Origin: a virus
DNA length: 25,134 nt
Reading direction: 5' to 3' (one strand)
IMG/VR virus record: IMGVR_UViG_3300045118_000475
Span: 1 to 25,134 of that record
Every line of letters starts with the position of its first letter. The stretch's first letter is position 1. This document shows positions 1-7,193 of the stretch, piece by piece. The position numbers and the translations under genes were made by a program. The notes beneath the pieces are model-generated. The model was not told where the DNA came from. It ran no database searches and saw only the letters and a list, made by a program, of their open reading frames with translations.

Positions 1-68
1 TGAAAATAAGGATAATTTTGGCATCCGGCCCACGCCCTCCGCCTCATCCACATTCCCCGTGACTAATC

Positions 69-82
69 CGCAAAGCTTTGCG
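69..82. repeat. 14-bp perfect palindrome
   Basis: CGCAAAGCTTTGCG is self-complementary over all 14 bases. It lies about 10 bp before a tandem 7-mer (93-106) and 35 bp before a stem-loop (118-135), so it belongs to a cluster of symmetric sites. It may be a protein-binding site; function unknown. Confidence 0.6.
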
Positions 83-92
83 TTTTGGTCAT

Positions 93-135
93 CCTAGGCC
101 CTAGGCCCTGTCCAAAAATAGGCCCAAAGGCCTAT
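93..135. repeat. Tandem CCTAGGC repeat plus 7-bp stem-loop
   Basis: Two copies of CCTAGGC lie head to tail at 93-106. They are followed by the perfect stem ATAGGCC (118-124) / GGCCTAT (129-135) with a CAAA loop. There is no clear run of T after the stem, so this is not a standard terminator. A structural or protein-binding role in the terminase-proximal region is inferred only. Confidence 0.5.
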
Positions 136-565
136 AATCCTCGCCAAGCCGCATCGGCCCCATCGCCCCGTGAGGTCCGCCCAATTCCCCTGCCTCGAAT
201 TATCCTTTGTTTTTCAGCCTTTTCCGCCTTTACTTTCGATAACCGATATTATGTTACCTTAGCGTCGAAAAAACGCAAAAAATGCAATGAATTGCAGGGC
301 TATTCGAGATTAATTGCGCGCGTCCGCGGGGGCGGCGGAGGCAGCGGGGGGCCGGGCCGGCGTCCAGCGTGGTCCGCCCCCGGGCGCCGCGTCCAGCGTG
401 CTTGCGCGGGGGGCGAGGCGATAGCGAAAAGTGCTGAAAAATCCAGCGGAAAAAGCATTCTTTTTACCCCGGCTGGCCGGCCCCGGCCCCCTTCGGGAGG
501 ACCCACGGGGCCCGTTGCGTAACCCCCCGCCCCCTCAATTTTTTGGACGAATTGATGCCGCCCAC

Positions 566-579
566 CCCCGTTTTCGGGG
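566..579. repeat. CCCCG-TTTT-CGGGG hairpin
   Basis: Perfect 5-bp GC stem with a TTTT loop, ten bases after another stem (535-540 with 550-555). Neither is followed by a good U-tract on either strand, so neither is called a terminator. Confidence 0.45.
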
Positions 580-664
580 CTGAAAATCCCCGTTATTTCG
601 CGGCCCGTTGTGGTGGGGTGGGGGGTGGTATGCTTCAGCCAAACTCTGCGGAGTGTTCGCGGGC

Positions 665-716
665 TTGACAAAAACCGAATCTTGCGCGGATTCGGTTTCC
701 TTATTATATTATGCGT
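665..716 (+). promoter_or_regulatory. Possible promoter/operator at the small-terminase start
   Basis: A perfect 10-bp inverted repeat, AAACCGAATC (672-681) and GATTCGGTTT (689-698), has a 7-nt loop TTGCGCG. A -10-like TATATT at 705-710 lies 17 bp after TTGCGC (682-687), which sits in the loop. This geometry would start transcription at the ATG at 717, giving a leaderless message under an operator-like palindrome centred on the -35. An alternative reading: the minus-strand copy of the stem is followed by five T, so the element may instead (or also) be a terminator for leftward transcription. A TTGACA at 665-670 has no good -10 at the right distance. Confidence 0.4.
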
Positions 717-1418
717 ATGGATCAACAGGATGAATTGACGGAAGTTGGCGACCTGGAGAGTATTGGGGATTTAGGGGAGTTGGCAGAAATAAAGGGGATG
801 GGATTTGTGACATTCCCCGACAAGCGCGCCTGCTCTGACACGATAAGTGCGATGGAGGAAGGGGAGGGGGGGAGGAGGAAGCGCGGCCGGCCGCCGAAGA
901 ATGGGGGAGTGGGGGGTGGTGGCGGGGATGTGGGTGGTAGCCCTCCGCGCAAGCTGAAGATCCCCGTGATGGAGTTTTTGAAGCCCGAGCTTCCGCCGAT
1001 GCGGAGCCACAGCCAGATTCTTGGCATGAAGTTCGAGCTCCGGCTGGACCGGTTTTTCAAGACCTGGTTTTTCACGTGCGGGAACGAGTCGATGAGCATG
1101 TTAGCGAGCGGGCTATCCCGCGAGCAGCTCGACGATTTCCGGAAAAACAACGAGGCGTTTCGCCGGCGGATGCACGAGGTGAACATCCTCATCGCCGATC
1201 GTCTGCGGTTGATTTTGCAACAGCGGATTGGCTACGTAGGTGAGATCGAGGGCATGAAGCTGGCCCTCAAGGGGAGCTCGGACTACCTCTTGGCGAAGGC
1301 GTTGCAGGCCGTTGAGAACGACATTGCCGGGGAGGCTTCGTCCAAGCCCGCGATATCTCTCCCCCGCCCTGCTCCGTCGGCGGTCCCGCCACCGAACATG
1401 GACGCGGAGGGGGGCTAG
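711..1418 (+). CDS. Putative terminase small subunit with AT-hook
   Basis: Protein of 235 aa directly before the large terminase, whose ATG follows its stop codon without a gap. By position it is the DNA-recognition subunit of the packaging motor. The N-terminus (1-50) is acidic. Residues 55-63 read RRKRGRPPK, a textbook AT-hook core (GRP flanked by basic residues), followed by a Gly-rich linker (64-77). Residues 85-200 are a helical domain and the C-terminus is Pro/Ala-rich. Size exceeds P22 gp3 (162 aa) because of the N-terminal extension. The start is uncertain: ATG at 711 or 717, neither with a Shine-Dalgarno sequence, so translation may be leaderless; ATG at 852 would remove the acidic part. 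The role rests on position; the AT-hook is seen directly. Confidence 0.65.
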   Translation: MRMDQQDELTEVGDLESIGDLGELAEIKGMGFVTFPDKRACSDTISAMEEGEGGRRKRGRPPKNGGVGGGGGDVGGSPPRKLKIPVMEFLKPELPPMRSHSQILGMKFELRLDRFFKTWFFTCGNESMSMLASGLSREQLDDFRKNNEAFRRRMHEVNILIADRLRLILQQRIGYVGEIEGMKLALKGSSDYLLAKALQAVENDIAGEASSKPAISLPRPAPSAVPPPNMDAEGG

Positions 1419-2963
1419 ATGAAGGGGAATTTCTACCACCACTCCGACCAGCGCAGGATTTTTGGGTTGGCCAGCCGGCGGCCGGCGGCGTCCGTGGCCG
1501 TTGAGGTCAAGGTCGATTACGTCCCGACGGAGAAGCAGCGGCTTTTCCATGAGTGCCCGGCGGACATCTGCCTGTACGGTGGGGCGGCCGGGGGTGGTAA
1601 GTCGATGGCGCTATTGTGGGAGGCGTTCGCGGCCTGCATCGAGACGCCTGGGACGGACGCGATGCTCATGCGCCGGACGTACCCGGCCTTGGAGAAGTCG
1701 CTGATCCTGGAGTCCATCAAGCTCTTTCCGCGGTCATTTTGCGAGTACCACGAAGCCAAACGGCGGTGGACGATAAAGCCGCCCGGCGCCACCGCCGCGA
1801 GCCATTTGTGGTTTGGCTTTTGCGAGCGGGACGTGGACGTCTACACGTACCAGAGCGCGCAGTGGTCTTTCCTGGGGATCGACGAGAGCACGCATTTCAC
1901 CGGGTTTCAAATCCTCTTCTTGTTCAGCCGGGTCCGCAGCATTTTACCGAACGCCCGCCCGCGCATGCGCCTGACGACGAATCCCGGGAACGTAGGCCAC
2001 GGGTGGCACAAGCAGTTTTTCAAGATCGGCGTGGTGGAGCCGTACAAGACGTGGCGGCCGAAGATGGAGTCCATCAATCATCCATCCCTCACCCCGCCAT
2101 CGAGGTGCTTCATCCCGGCCACGGTCTACGACAACAAGCCGCTCATGGAGTCGGACCCGCAGTACGTGGCCCGCCTCGAGTCGCTGCCCACGAAGGCGAT
2201 GCGCGACATGCTGTTGTACGGGAAGTGGGACGTTTTCGCGGGCCAGTTTTTCCCTGAGTTCAACCCGGACGTTCACGTCATCCCCGCCTTTTCAATTCCG
2301 CGGCACTGGAAAATTTACCGCTCCGTGGACTTCGGATTCAACGACCCGTTTTGCTGTTTGTGGTTCGCGGTGGATGAAGGGGGGCGGTATTTTTGCTTCA
2401 AGGAGACCTACCAGTCCGGGCTCAGGGACCACGAGCAGGCCCAGGTCATAAAGGAAAAGTCGGTATGGCTTGACAAGGGGGAGCTCTCGCCGATGCACGT
2501 GGACTACACCGTCGGCGACCCGAGCATGAATCAACGGTCGAAGGACTCCGGGATATCGACGCAGGAGAACTACATGAAGCATGGCGTCCCCGTGATCCCG
2601 GCCCCGAACGCGAGGGTGCACGGGTGGATGCAGGTCCGGAACATGCTGGCTATTGACAAGTCAACGGGCAAGCCGTGGCTGTCTTTTTTCCCCGACTGCG
2701 CGAACGTTGCGACGGAGCTGCAAGAAGCGATCACCCATTCGACGAACGTGGAGGACATAAGCCCCGACTGCCGGGACCACGCCATCGACGCCCTGCGGTA
2801 TTTCGTTTCGACCCGGCCCACGCCCGCGGACTTGCTTCAACCGAAGGAAACGGCCATAATGGATAAAGGGACGGTACGGGAGTGGACGGCCTATCGCGAG
2901 AGGTGCGCCAAGATTTCAGGCGTGAAGGGCAACGCGATAGCCAAGGGGTTCAACGAGGAATGA
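1419..2963 (+). CDS. terL: Terminase large subunit (ATPase/nuclease)
   Basis: Protein of 514 aa, the motor that cuts the concatemer and pumps DNA through the portal. Seen in order: Walker A GGAAGGGKS at residues 54-62, Walker B LGIDES at 152-157 (D155, E156), a coupling motif TTNPGN at 186-191, then an RNase H-fold nuclease with SVDFG (D304), VGDPS (D367) and DHAIDALR (about 453-460) supplying the acidic metal ligands. The length fits the family (P22 gp2 is 499 aa). The start is preceded by a G-rich Shine-Dalgarno stretch at about 1407-1413 and directly follows the stop of the small subunit, suggesting translational coupling. All key residues are intact, so the motor looks functional. Confidence 0.96.
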   Translation: MKGNFYHHSDQRRIFGLASRRPAASVAVEVKVDYVPTEKQRLFHECPADICLYGGAAGGGKSMALLWEAFAACIETPGTDAMLMRRTYPALEKSLILESIKLFPRSFCEYHEAKRRWTIKPPGATAASHLWFGFCERDVDVYTYQSAQWSFLGIDESTHFTGFQILFLFSRVRSILPNARPRMRLTTNPGNVGHGWHKQFFKIGVVEPYKTWRPKMESINHPSLTPPSRCFIPATVYDNKPLMESDPQYVARLESLPTKAMRDMLLYGKWDVFAGQFFPEFNPDVHVIPAFSIPRHWKIYRSVDFGFNDPFCCLWFAVDEGGRYFCFKETYQSGLRDHEQAQVIKEKSVWLDKGELSPMHVDYTVGDPSMNQRSKDSGISTQENYMKHGVPVIPAPNARVHGWMQVRNMLAIDKSTGKPWLSFFPDCANVATELQEAITHSTNVEDISPDCRDHAIDALRYFVSTRPTPADLLQPKETAIMDKGTVREWTAYRERCAKISGVKGNAIAKGFNEE

Positions 2964-3139
2964 TAACCCGTGAGCAAATCACCGGCGCGATCAAGGTTCT
3001 CAACGCCGCGGCTATTCGTCCTCGCCGGCCTGCTCTTCGCGGCATGCTGGCCAAGGAGTACGCTTCCGCCGAAGTGGAAAAAGTCATGGCCGATCTTGGC
3101 CAATACCCGGAGTGGGGGGCCGTCCCCGAAGATGCCTGA
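2960..3139 (+). CDS. Small hypothetical phage protein, 59 aa
   Basis: Starts at ATG 2960, overlapping the terL stop as ATGA, and ends just after the start of the next gene (8-bp overlap). The translation is mostly helical (starts MITREQITGAIK; later a stretch rich in Ala, Glu and Val), with G/C-rich third positions, and looks more natural than the overlapping frame that starts at GTG 2970. No family is recognised. Some phages carry a short gene between terL and portal. An AAGGGG sequence about 11 bases upstream could serve as ribosome-binding site. Confidence 0.55.
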   Translation: MITREQITGAIKVLNAAAIRPRRPALRGMLAKEYASAEVEKVMADLGQYPEWGAVPEDA

Positions 3140-4298
3140 CGTGGCCACTTCCGCCACCTCCTCCGACATTCTCAAGCGCCAGTATGGGGTGGTCCCTGGG
3201 CTCCGTGGTGCGTGGTGGAAGGAATTCTCCCCGACCATGGACGATGCGACGGCGGAGCGGATCGGGCTCGGCGCGGTGGTCCCCCCGGCCCCCGGCGTGG
3301 TCCCGGCCGGCGAACAAGCGGCGACCGCTGAGAACATCCGGGCGGCCATGGACCCATTCGCATCTCAGCGGGGGCTCGGGGCGCGGCTCAATCAGACCCC
3401 GGAGTGGTCTCGGGGGTTTGAGCAGAATCTGACCCTGGCCCAGCGCGGACTTCCCCAGGGCCCGACAAGCCCCTCTGATTTTTCCGGGACTCAGGCGGCC
3501 ACGGTCCCGTCTCGTTTCTTGACACCTTCCCCCGCGGGGGCCCCTCCCTCCTCCGCGGGGCTTTCCTCTTTAGTGCCCGGGGTTGACCCGGGGTATGGCA
3601 CGGCCAATGCTCAAGCCGCGGCGGACCGGATCATGACCCAGCAGGCCCAGGCGCGGGAGGGTTTGGTCATGGGGAGGTTCGCCAAAGGGAGCCAAGCGGC
3701 CGAGATTTCCCGCGTCTTGCCAACGCTTTCCGGGGAGGCCAGGGCGCAATATCTTCGGATGCAGAATCCGGCGGATTTGGCGGCTATTGGCGGGGAGTCC
3801 CTCGTCCGGGAGCAGTTCGCGGCGGGGAACCGCGGCCTCGCGCCGGAGGATTTCAGGACGGACCGGACGGTGTTCGGCGCCTCGGCGAACATCAAGGGGG
3901 AACGCCCGAAGGGTGGCCAGCTCAAGACGACGTATTCAGACGTGATGCAGTATTCTCCGGAGTCGGGGTCGTTCAAATTTGGCGGCGGCATCCCGACGAA
4001 GGTGGAATTTTCGCCCACAAAGAAGAGCGCCTTCGAGAACGCGGCCACGCGGTTCGGCGGGGGCCTCATATCCGGCGGGCTGGGCCTTCTCACCGGCGGC
4101 ATCCCCGGCGCGCTCCTCGGGGCCTATGCTGGGAGCGGTGGGGCGTTCCCGGTCACGTGGAACAAGTGGAATTTCAGTCAAGGTGGGCCGCCCTCATCGA
4201 GGGAGATTTTAGTCGGAGCGGGGATAGGCGCCCTAGGGCAGGAGGTCGCCCCGTTCGCTAAAAAGGCCTGGAATTACGGTAAGGGGTTGTTTTTATGA
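3132..4298 (+). CDS. Hypothetical structural protein with C-terminal Gly-zipper
   Basis: Protein of 388 aa from ATG 3132. The same frame can be extended to GTG 2970 (442 aa), but that extension overlaps the better-looking 59-aa gene. Residues 1-170 are Pro/Ala/Gly-rich and probably disordered, and 170-300 are helical then beta-like. About 309-337 is a Gly-rich hydrophobic stretch (GGGLISGGLGLLTGG followed by more Gly/Ala) of the Gly-zipper kind seen in phage internal or membrane-inserting proteins. Not recognised as a named family. It lies between the terminase and portal genes in the same transcription unit, so a virion or ejection protein is the best guess, with low certainty. Confidence 0.6.
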   Translation: MPDVATSATSSDILKRQYGVVPGLRGAWWKEFSPTMDDATAERIGLGAVVPPAPGVVPAGEQAATAENIRAAMDPFASQRGLGARLNQTPEWSRGFEQNLTLAQRGLPQGPTSPSDFSGTQAATVPSRFLTPSPAGAPPSSAGLSSLVPGVDPGYGTANAQAAADRIMTQQAQAREGLVMGRFAKGSQAAEISRVLPTLSGEARAQYLRMQNPADLAAIGGESLVREQFAAGNRGLAPEDFRTDRTVFGASANIKGERPKGGQLKTTYSDVMQYSPESGSFKFGGGIPTKVEFSPTKKSAFENAATRFGGGLISGGLGLLTGGIPGALLGAYAGSGGAFPVTWNKWNFSQGGPPSSREILVGAGIGALGQEVAPFAKKAWNYGKGLFL

Positions 4299-4495
4299 CT
4301 GATAAACAGAAGCGGAAGCGCGAGGCGTTGAAGGCGTGGATGCAGGAGCACCACGAGGAGCAGGGCGAGCCTATAGAGGAAGAGGAGCATGAGGAAGCCG
4401 AGACCCCGGAAGAGGAAGCCCTGGAAAAAGAGACGTTCACCGAGATCAACGGCGCGTTGGACAAACTCAAGAAGTGGGTCTACATGAGGAAGTAG
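4295..4495 (+). CDS. Small highly charged acidic protein, 66 aa
   Basis: Starts at ATG 4295, overlapping the previous stop (ATGA). The N-terminus is basic (DKQKRKRE), the middle is a run of Glu (about residues 24-46), and the C-terminus is amphipathic (LDKLKKW). No family recognised. Acidic proteins of this size next to portal or scaffold genes may be scaffold-like or DNA-mimic factors, but nothing here proves either. Tight coupling to its neighbours supports it being a real gene. Confidence 0.6.
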   Translation: MTDKQKRKREALKAWMQEHHEEQGEPIEEEEHEEAETPEEEALEKETFTEINGALDKLKKWVYMRK

Positions 4496-4507
4496 GGGGG
4501 AAAGGGC

Positions 4508-4948
4508 ATGGTTTTCGCTCCGCGGTGGTTGCTGGAAAAGCTCCTCGGCTCGATGGAAGAGGGGAGGAATTGCCTCGTCTCAGAAATGCGCGCGCGCAAT
4601 GACGAAATCATCGAGGCCAAGAACGTCGAAATTCGGTTTTTGATGGAGAAGGTGAGGGCCCTGGAGAAGGCGGCGGCCTATGAGCGGGAGCGGGCGGACC
4701 AACTCGTCGATCGCCTGCTGGTCAAAGATGCCAAGGTCGCCCCCATCGCGTCCATGTCCCAAGCGGCGGTCCAATCGGCCAGTGAGCTGGATCGGAAGAA
4801 GATGGAGGAGATGGAGGGGGTGTTCAACTCCATCAACGACGTGGGGGAGGATGAGGGGGGCGCGGAGCCGGCGAAGACCATGTTCACGCATGGCGGTTCG
4901 ATTGTGAGAGGGGGCCATGTTCCCACCGCCGAAAATTCAAGAAACTGA
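4508..4948 (+). CDS. Coiled-coil hypothetical protein, 146 aa
   Basis: ATG 4508 is preceded by AGGGGGGAAAGGG, a good ribosome-binding region. Residues 25-70 form a continuous charged helix with heptad-like hydrophobics (AKNVEIRFLMEKVRALEKAA), so a coiled-coil oligomer is expected. The C-terminal part (110-146) is Gly/Glu-rich and likely flexible. The 3' end overlaps the portal gene by 32 bp. Possible roles are portal chaperone, minor structural protein or packaging accessory; no family recognised. Confidence 0.65.
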   Translation: MVFAPRWLLEKLLGSMEEGRNCLVSEMRARNDEIIEAKNVEIRFLMEKVRALEKAAAYERERADQLVDRLLVKDAKVAPIASMSQAAVQSASELDRKKMEEMEGVFNSINDVGEDEGGAEPAKTMFTHGGSIVRGGHVPTAENSRN

Positions 4949-7097
4949 GCGGACGGGGGCTTGGAATCCCGTCAACGACGTCCAAAGATATCAGCCCGAA
5001 AGCCAAATCAGTAGGGCCGCGTTCGACCGGAATTTTTTCCGCAATATCCTTTTCCTTGCCGGGATTCAGTGGATTCGGTATGAGCGGGCCTCCCTTCAGT
5101 GGAAGCCCATCAATATCCCGGATTGGTTCCCTCGGACCACCACGAATAAGTTTGCTGTCGCCGTCGATACCATGCGGTCCGTTTTCGAGCAGAGTAACCC
5201 CCAGGTCCTGTACGGGCCCGCCGGGGCGGATGAGAAGGACATCGCCGCGGCGGAGGCGGCCAAGAAGATTTCCGCCTATATCAACCGCGAGGTCAACAAC
5301 GAGAAATTGCGCAACGAATTGGCCGCTTGGTTGGCCGTGCTTGGAAACGGATTTGTCGTCGATGGGTATGATTTGTCGGGCGAAAATGGGCGGAAAATTG
5401 TCCCGAACTGGGCATGCCTGACGTGTCAAAAGGAATTCCCGGCCACGGAGGTTGCCGCAGGGTGCCCCATTTGCAACGGCGGGAACCTCGTCCAATCCCA
5501 GAATGGGCAGGAAGTCCCCATCGGGAAGATGGTCTCCGAGGTCGCTTCCCCGTTTGAGATGCTCTTCGACCTCCAGGCCGTCAGCCTGGAGAAGAGCTCC
5601 TACGTCATACGGGTGAAAACCTATCCGACCGAGACCGTCCGGGCCATGTTTCCCGAGATGGCGAAGGACATCCAGCCCTGTTCCCAGGACGGGAACATGG
5701 GCATCTACTACCAGCGCGCCGTGGCCTACGTCACCGGGGGCTCGAGCACGTACCCGTCCTACGCGGCCATCAGCGCGAGCGGGCATGGGGTGGACCGGAC
5801 GACGGTCTACCATATAATGAAGGCCCCCTCGAACGACCTCCCGTACGGTGGGGAGGCCATCGTCATCAGCGACCGGACGATCTGGAAGGGGGAGCTCTCG
5901 ACGAAGCGGGATGATGGGACCCCGTTCTACCCGATCACGCATTTCAAATTCAAGAATCAGCCTGGCCGCGTCTATGGAAAATCCCCGGCAGATGACCTGG
6001 TGACGAAGCAAATCCAGCTCAACAAAATCGACGCCCTCCTGCAAATGGGCATGGAGCGCGTGACCAATCCGTGCTGGATCCTCCCTACTGGCATCGGGAT
6101 CGCCGAAATCACCGGGATTCCCGGGGAAAAAATCTGGTACAACGGGATGCTGAATGGCTTGAAGCCGGAGCGGGTCCCTGGGATGGAGATGCCGGGGTCC
6201 GCCTTCCGATACCGGGAGATCATCGCGGCGGATTTTGACGACATCTCGGCGTCCTACTCCATCATGAAGGGGGAGACGCCGGCCGGGGTCCCGACCCTTG
6301 GCGGAATCCACGCGCTCATGGACCGCGGGTTGGCCCGATTCAGCGACGGGCTCAAGAACTGGGGCACGGGGTGGACCGAGGTAGAGCGGAAGCGGCTTTG
6401 GATTTTCAAGCAGAACGCCCTTGATGACGTGGTCCAAATGGTCCTTGGCGAAAATAGTCAATGGGAGGCGCAGAAATTCAACGGGGCGATGCTGGCCGGC
6501 GGGATCGACGTCACGCTCGAGCCCTCCAGCGTTCAACCCAGGAGCCGGGTCTACCAGCAGATGGTGGTCGGCCAATTGCTGAGCGGTGGGCTGGTAGATA
6601 TGGGGGACCCGCTTATCCGCGCCAAGGTGTTCGGGTTGCTGGATGCGGAGGACATCGTCCAAGGATTGAATGCGGACATCAAAGACGCCATAAAGGAGCG
6701 GGAGGTGTTCCTTGAGACCGGTCAACTCCGCCCGCGCGAAATCATCGATAATCACCCGATTCATTTGGCGCAGCACGTCAAAGATGCCAAATCCGAGATG
6801 TATTTTTCCGCATGGACTGATCCGCAGCGCCAGGCGTTTTTGGAGCATATTGCCTGGCACCGGGAGCTGCTCGAGCAGCAGCAGCAACAGGCCATGCTCC
6901 AGAATCCCGAATACCAGAAAGCTCAGATCGTGAATCAAGCCCTGGCCGAAAAATCCAAGATCGCCTTGGACGCCATGTTTGCAAAAAAGCACGTGGAACT
7001 CGCGGCAATGGGCTTGAAGCACGGCCTCAAAATCGGGGAGGAAGCGATGACCGTGGAATCGACGGGAGAAGCGGCGACGCAGGCGGCCGCGGGTTGA
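4917..7097 (+). CDS. Portal protein with zinc-ribbon-like insertion
   Basis: Protein of 726 aa forming the ring at the packaging vertex through which DNA enters and leaves. Identification rests on position (after terminase, before scaffold and coat), length (P22 gp1 is 725 aa), and typical portal text: an N-terminal alpha/beta start with FRNILFLAGIQWIRYE near 41-56, and a central region where a PITHFKFK strand leads into a long helix. The C-terminus is helical with a Gln run (about 655-660). Unusual: C167-x2-C170 and C183-x2-C186 form a CxxC...CxxC knuckle that looks like a zinc ribbon inserted in the body. The start ATG follows GAGAGGGGG. The stop lies inside the -35 of the next promoter. 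Confidence 0.88.
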   Translation: MFPPPKIQETERTGAWNPVNDVQRYQPESQISRAAFDRNFFRNILFLAGIQWIRYERASLQWKPINIPDWFPRTTTNKFAVAVDTMRSVFEQSNPQVLYGPAGADEKDIAAAEAAKKISAYINREVNNEKLRNELAAWLAVLGNGFVVDGYDLSGENGRKIVPNWACLTCQKEFPATEVAAGCPICNGGNLVQSQNGQEVPIGKMVSEVASPFEMLFDLQAVSLEKSSYVIRVKTYPTETVRAMFPEMAKDIQPCSQDGNMGIYYQRAVAYVTGGSSTYPSYAAISASGHGVDRTTVYHIMKAPSNDLPYGGEAIVISDRTIWKGELSTKRDDGTPFYPITHFKFKNQPGRVYGKSPADDLVTKQIQLNKIDALLQMGMERVTNPCWILPTGIGIAEITGIPGEKIWYNGMLNGLKPERVPGMEMPGSAFRYREIIAADFDDISASYSIMKGETPAGVPTLGGIHALMDRGLARFSDGLKNWGTGWTEVERKRLWIFKQNALDDVVQMVLGENSQWEAQKFNGAMLAGGIDVTLEPSSVQPRSRVYQQMVVGQLLSGGLVDMGDPLIRAKVFGLLDAEDIVQGLNADIKDAIKEREVFLETGQLRPREIIDNHPIHLAQHVKDAKSEMYFSAWTDPQRQAFLEHIAWHRELLEQQQQQAMLQNPEYQKAQIVNQALAEKSKIALDAMFAKKHVELAAMGLKHGLKIGEEAMTVESTGEAATQAAAG

Positions 7098-7123
7098 CAG
7101 GGCGCTTTTTCACGGGGTATGAT
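7094..7123 (+). promoter_or_regulatory. Sigma70-type promoter for scaffold/capsid operon
   Basis: TTGACA (7094-7099, perfect -35) and TATGAT (7118-7123, five of six matches) are separated by 18 bp. The -35 overlaps the portal stop codon. Transcription would begin near 7130, leaving a leader of about 64 nt with a small CGCGG/CCGCG hairpin (7145-7159) before the scaffold ribosome-binding site. This is the best bacterial-type promoter in the window and fits the need for large amounts of scaffold and coat. Confidence 0.75.
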
Positions 7124-7144
7124 ATTCGCAGCAAAGGGTTGCGC

Positions 7145-7159
7145 CGCGGACCGACCGCG
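7145..7159 (+). other. Leader hairpin upstream of scaffold gene
   Basis: CGCGG (7145-7149) pairs with CCGCG (7155-7159) around a 5-nt loop in the 5' leader between promoter and scaffold start. It may stabilise the message; it is too short and lacks a U-tract, so it is not a terminator. Confidence 0.35.
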
Positions 7160-7193
7160 ATAACAACGGGAAGACCCGAGAGGTAGAGGTAGA

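Larger units (their letters stand above)
1..710. other. Palindrome-rich non-coding region upstream of small terminase
   Basis: I see no convincing gene here. The open frames present are low-complexity Gly/Pro/Arg translations of GC-rich DNA. The region is dense in short symmetric elements: a 14-bp perfect palindrome (69-82), a tandem 7-mer CCTAGGC (93-106), a 7-bp stem with 4-nt loop (118-135), stems at 262-276 and 283-296, a direct repeat GCGTCCAGCGTG (360-371 and 389-400), stems at 535-555 and 566-579, a small ACTC/GAGT stem (643-654), and a 10-bp stem at 672-698. Phages often keep pac/cos sites, origins or operon boundaries next to the small terminase gene, so a cis-acting role is plausible but unproven. 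The first 50-95 bases could hold the end of a plus-strand gene or the start of a minus-strand gene crossing the edge; neither can be settled. Confidence 0.55.

Noticed and set aside
1-51. Possible minus-strand gene start at the left edge (GTG at 51)
   Set aside because: Only 17 codons visible and a competing plus-strand frame is open too; cannot be decided.
85-522. 145-aa open frame on the plus strand in the left non-coding region
   Set aside because: Low-complexity Gly/Pro/Arg translation of GC-rich DNA, no ribosome-binding site, crosses many palindromes.
665-694. TTGACA at 665 as a standard sigma70 promoter
   Set aside because: No acceptable -10 at 16-18 bp; the sequence there is GGATTC.
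300-725. 141-aa minus-strand open frame opposite the left region
   Set aside because: No domain, composition driven by GC content, would run through the inverted repeat and the small-terminase start.
4884-7022. 712-aa minus-strand open frame opposite the portal
   Set aside because: Shadow of the portal gene: mirrors its codon bias, has no recognisable domain, and the plus frame is clearly coding.
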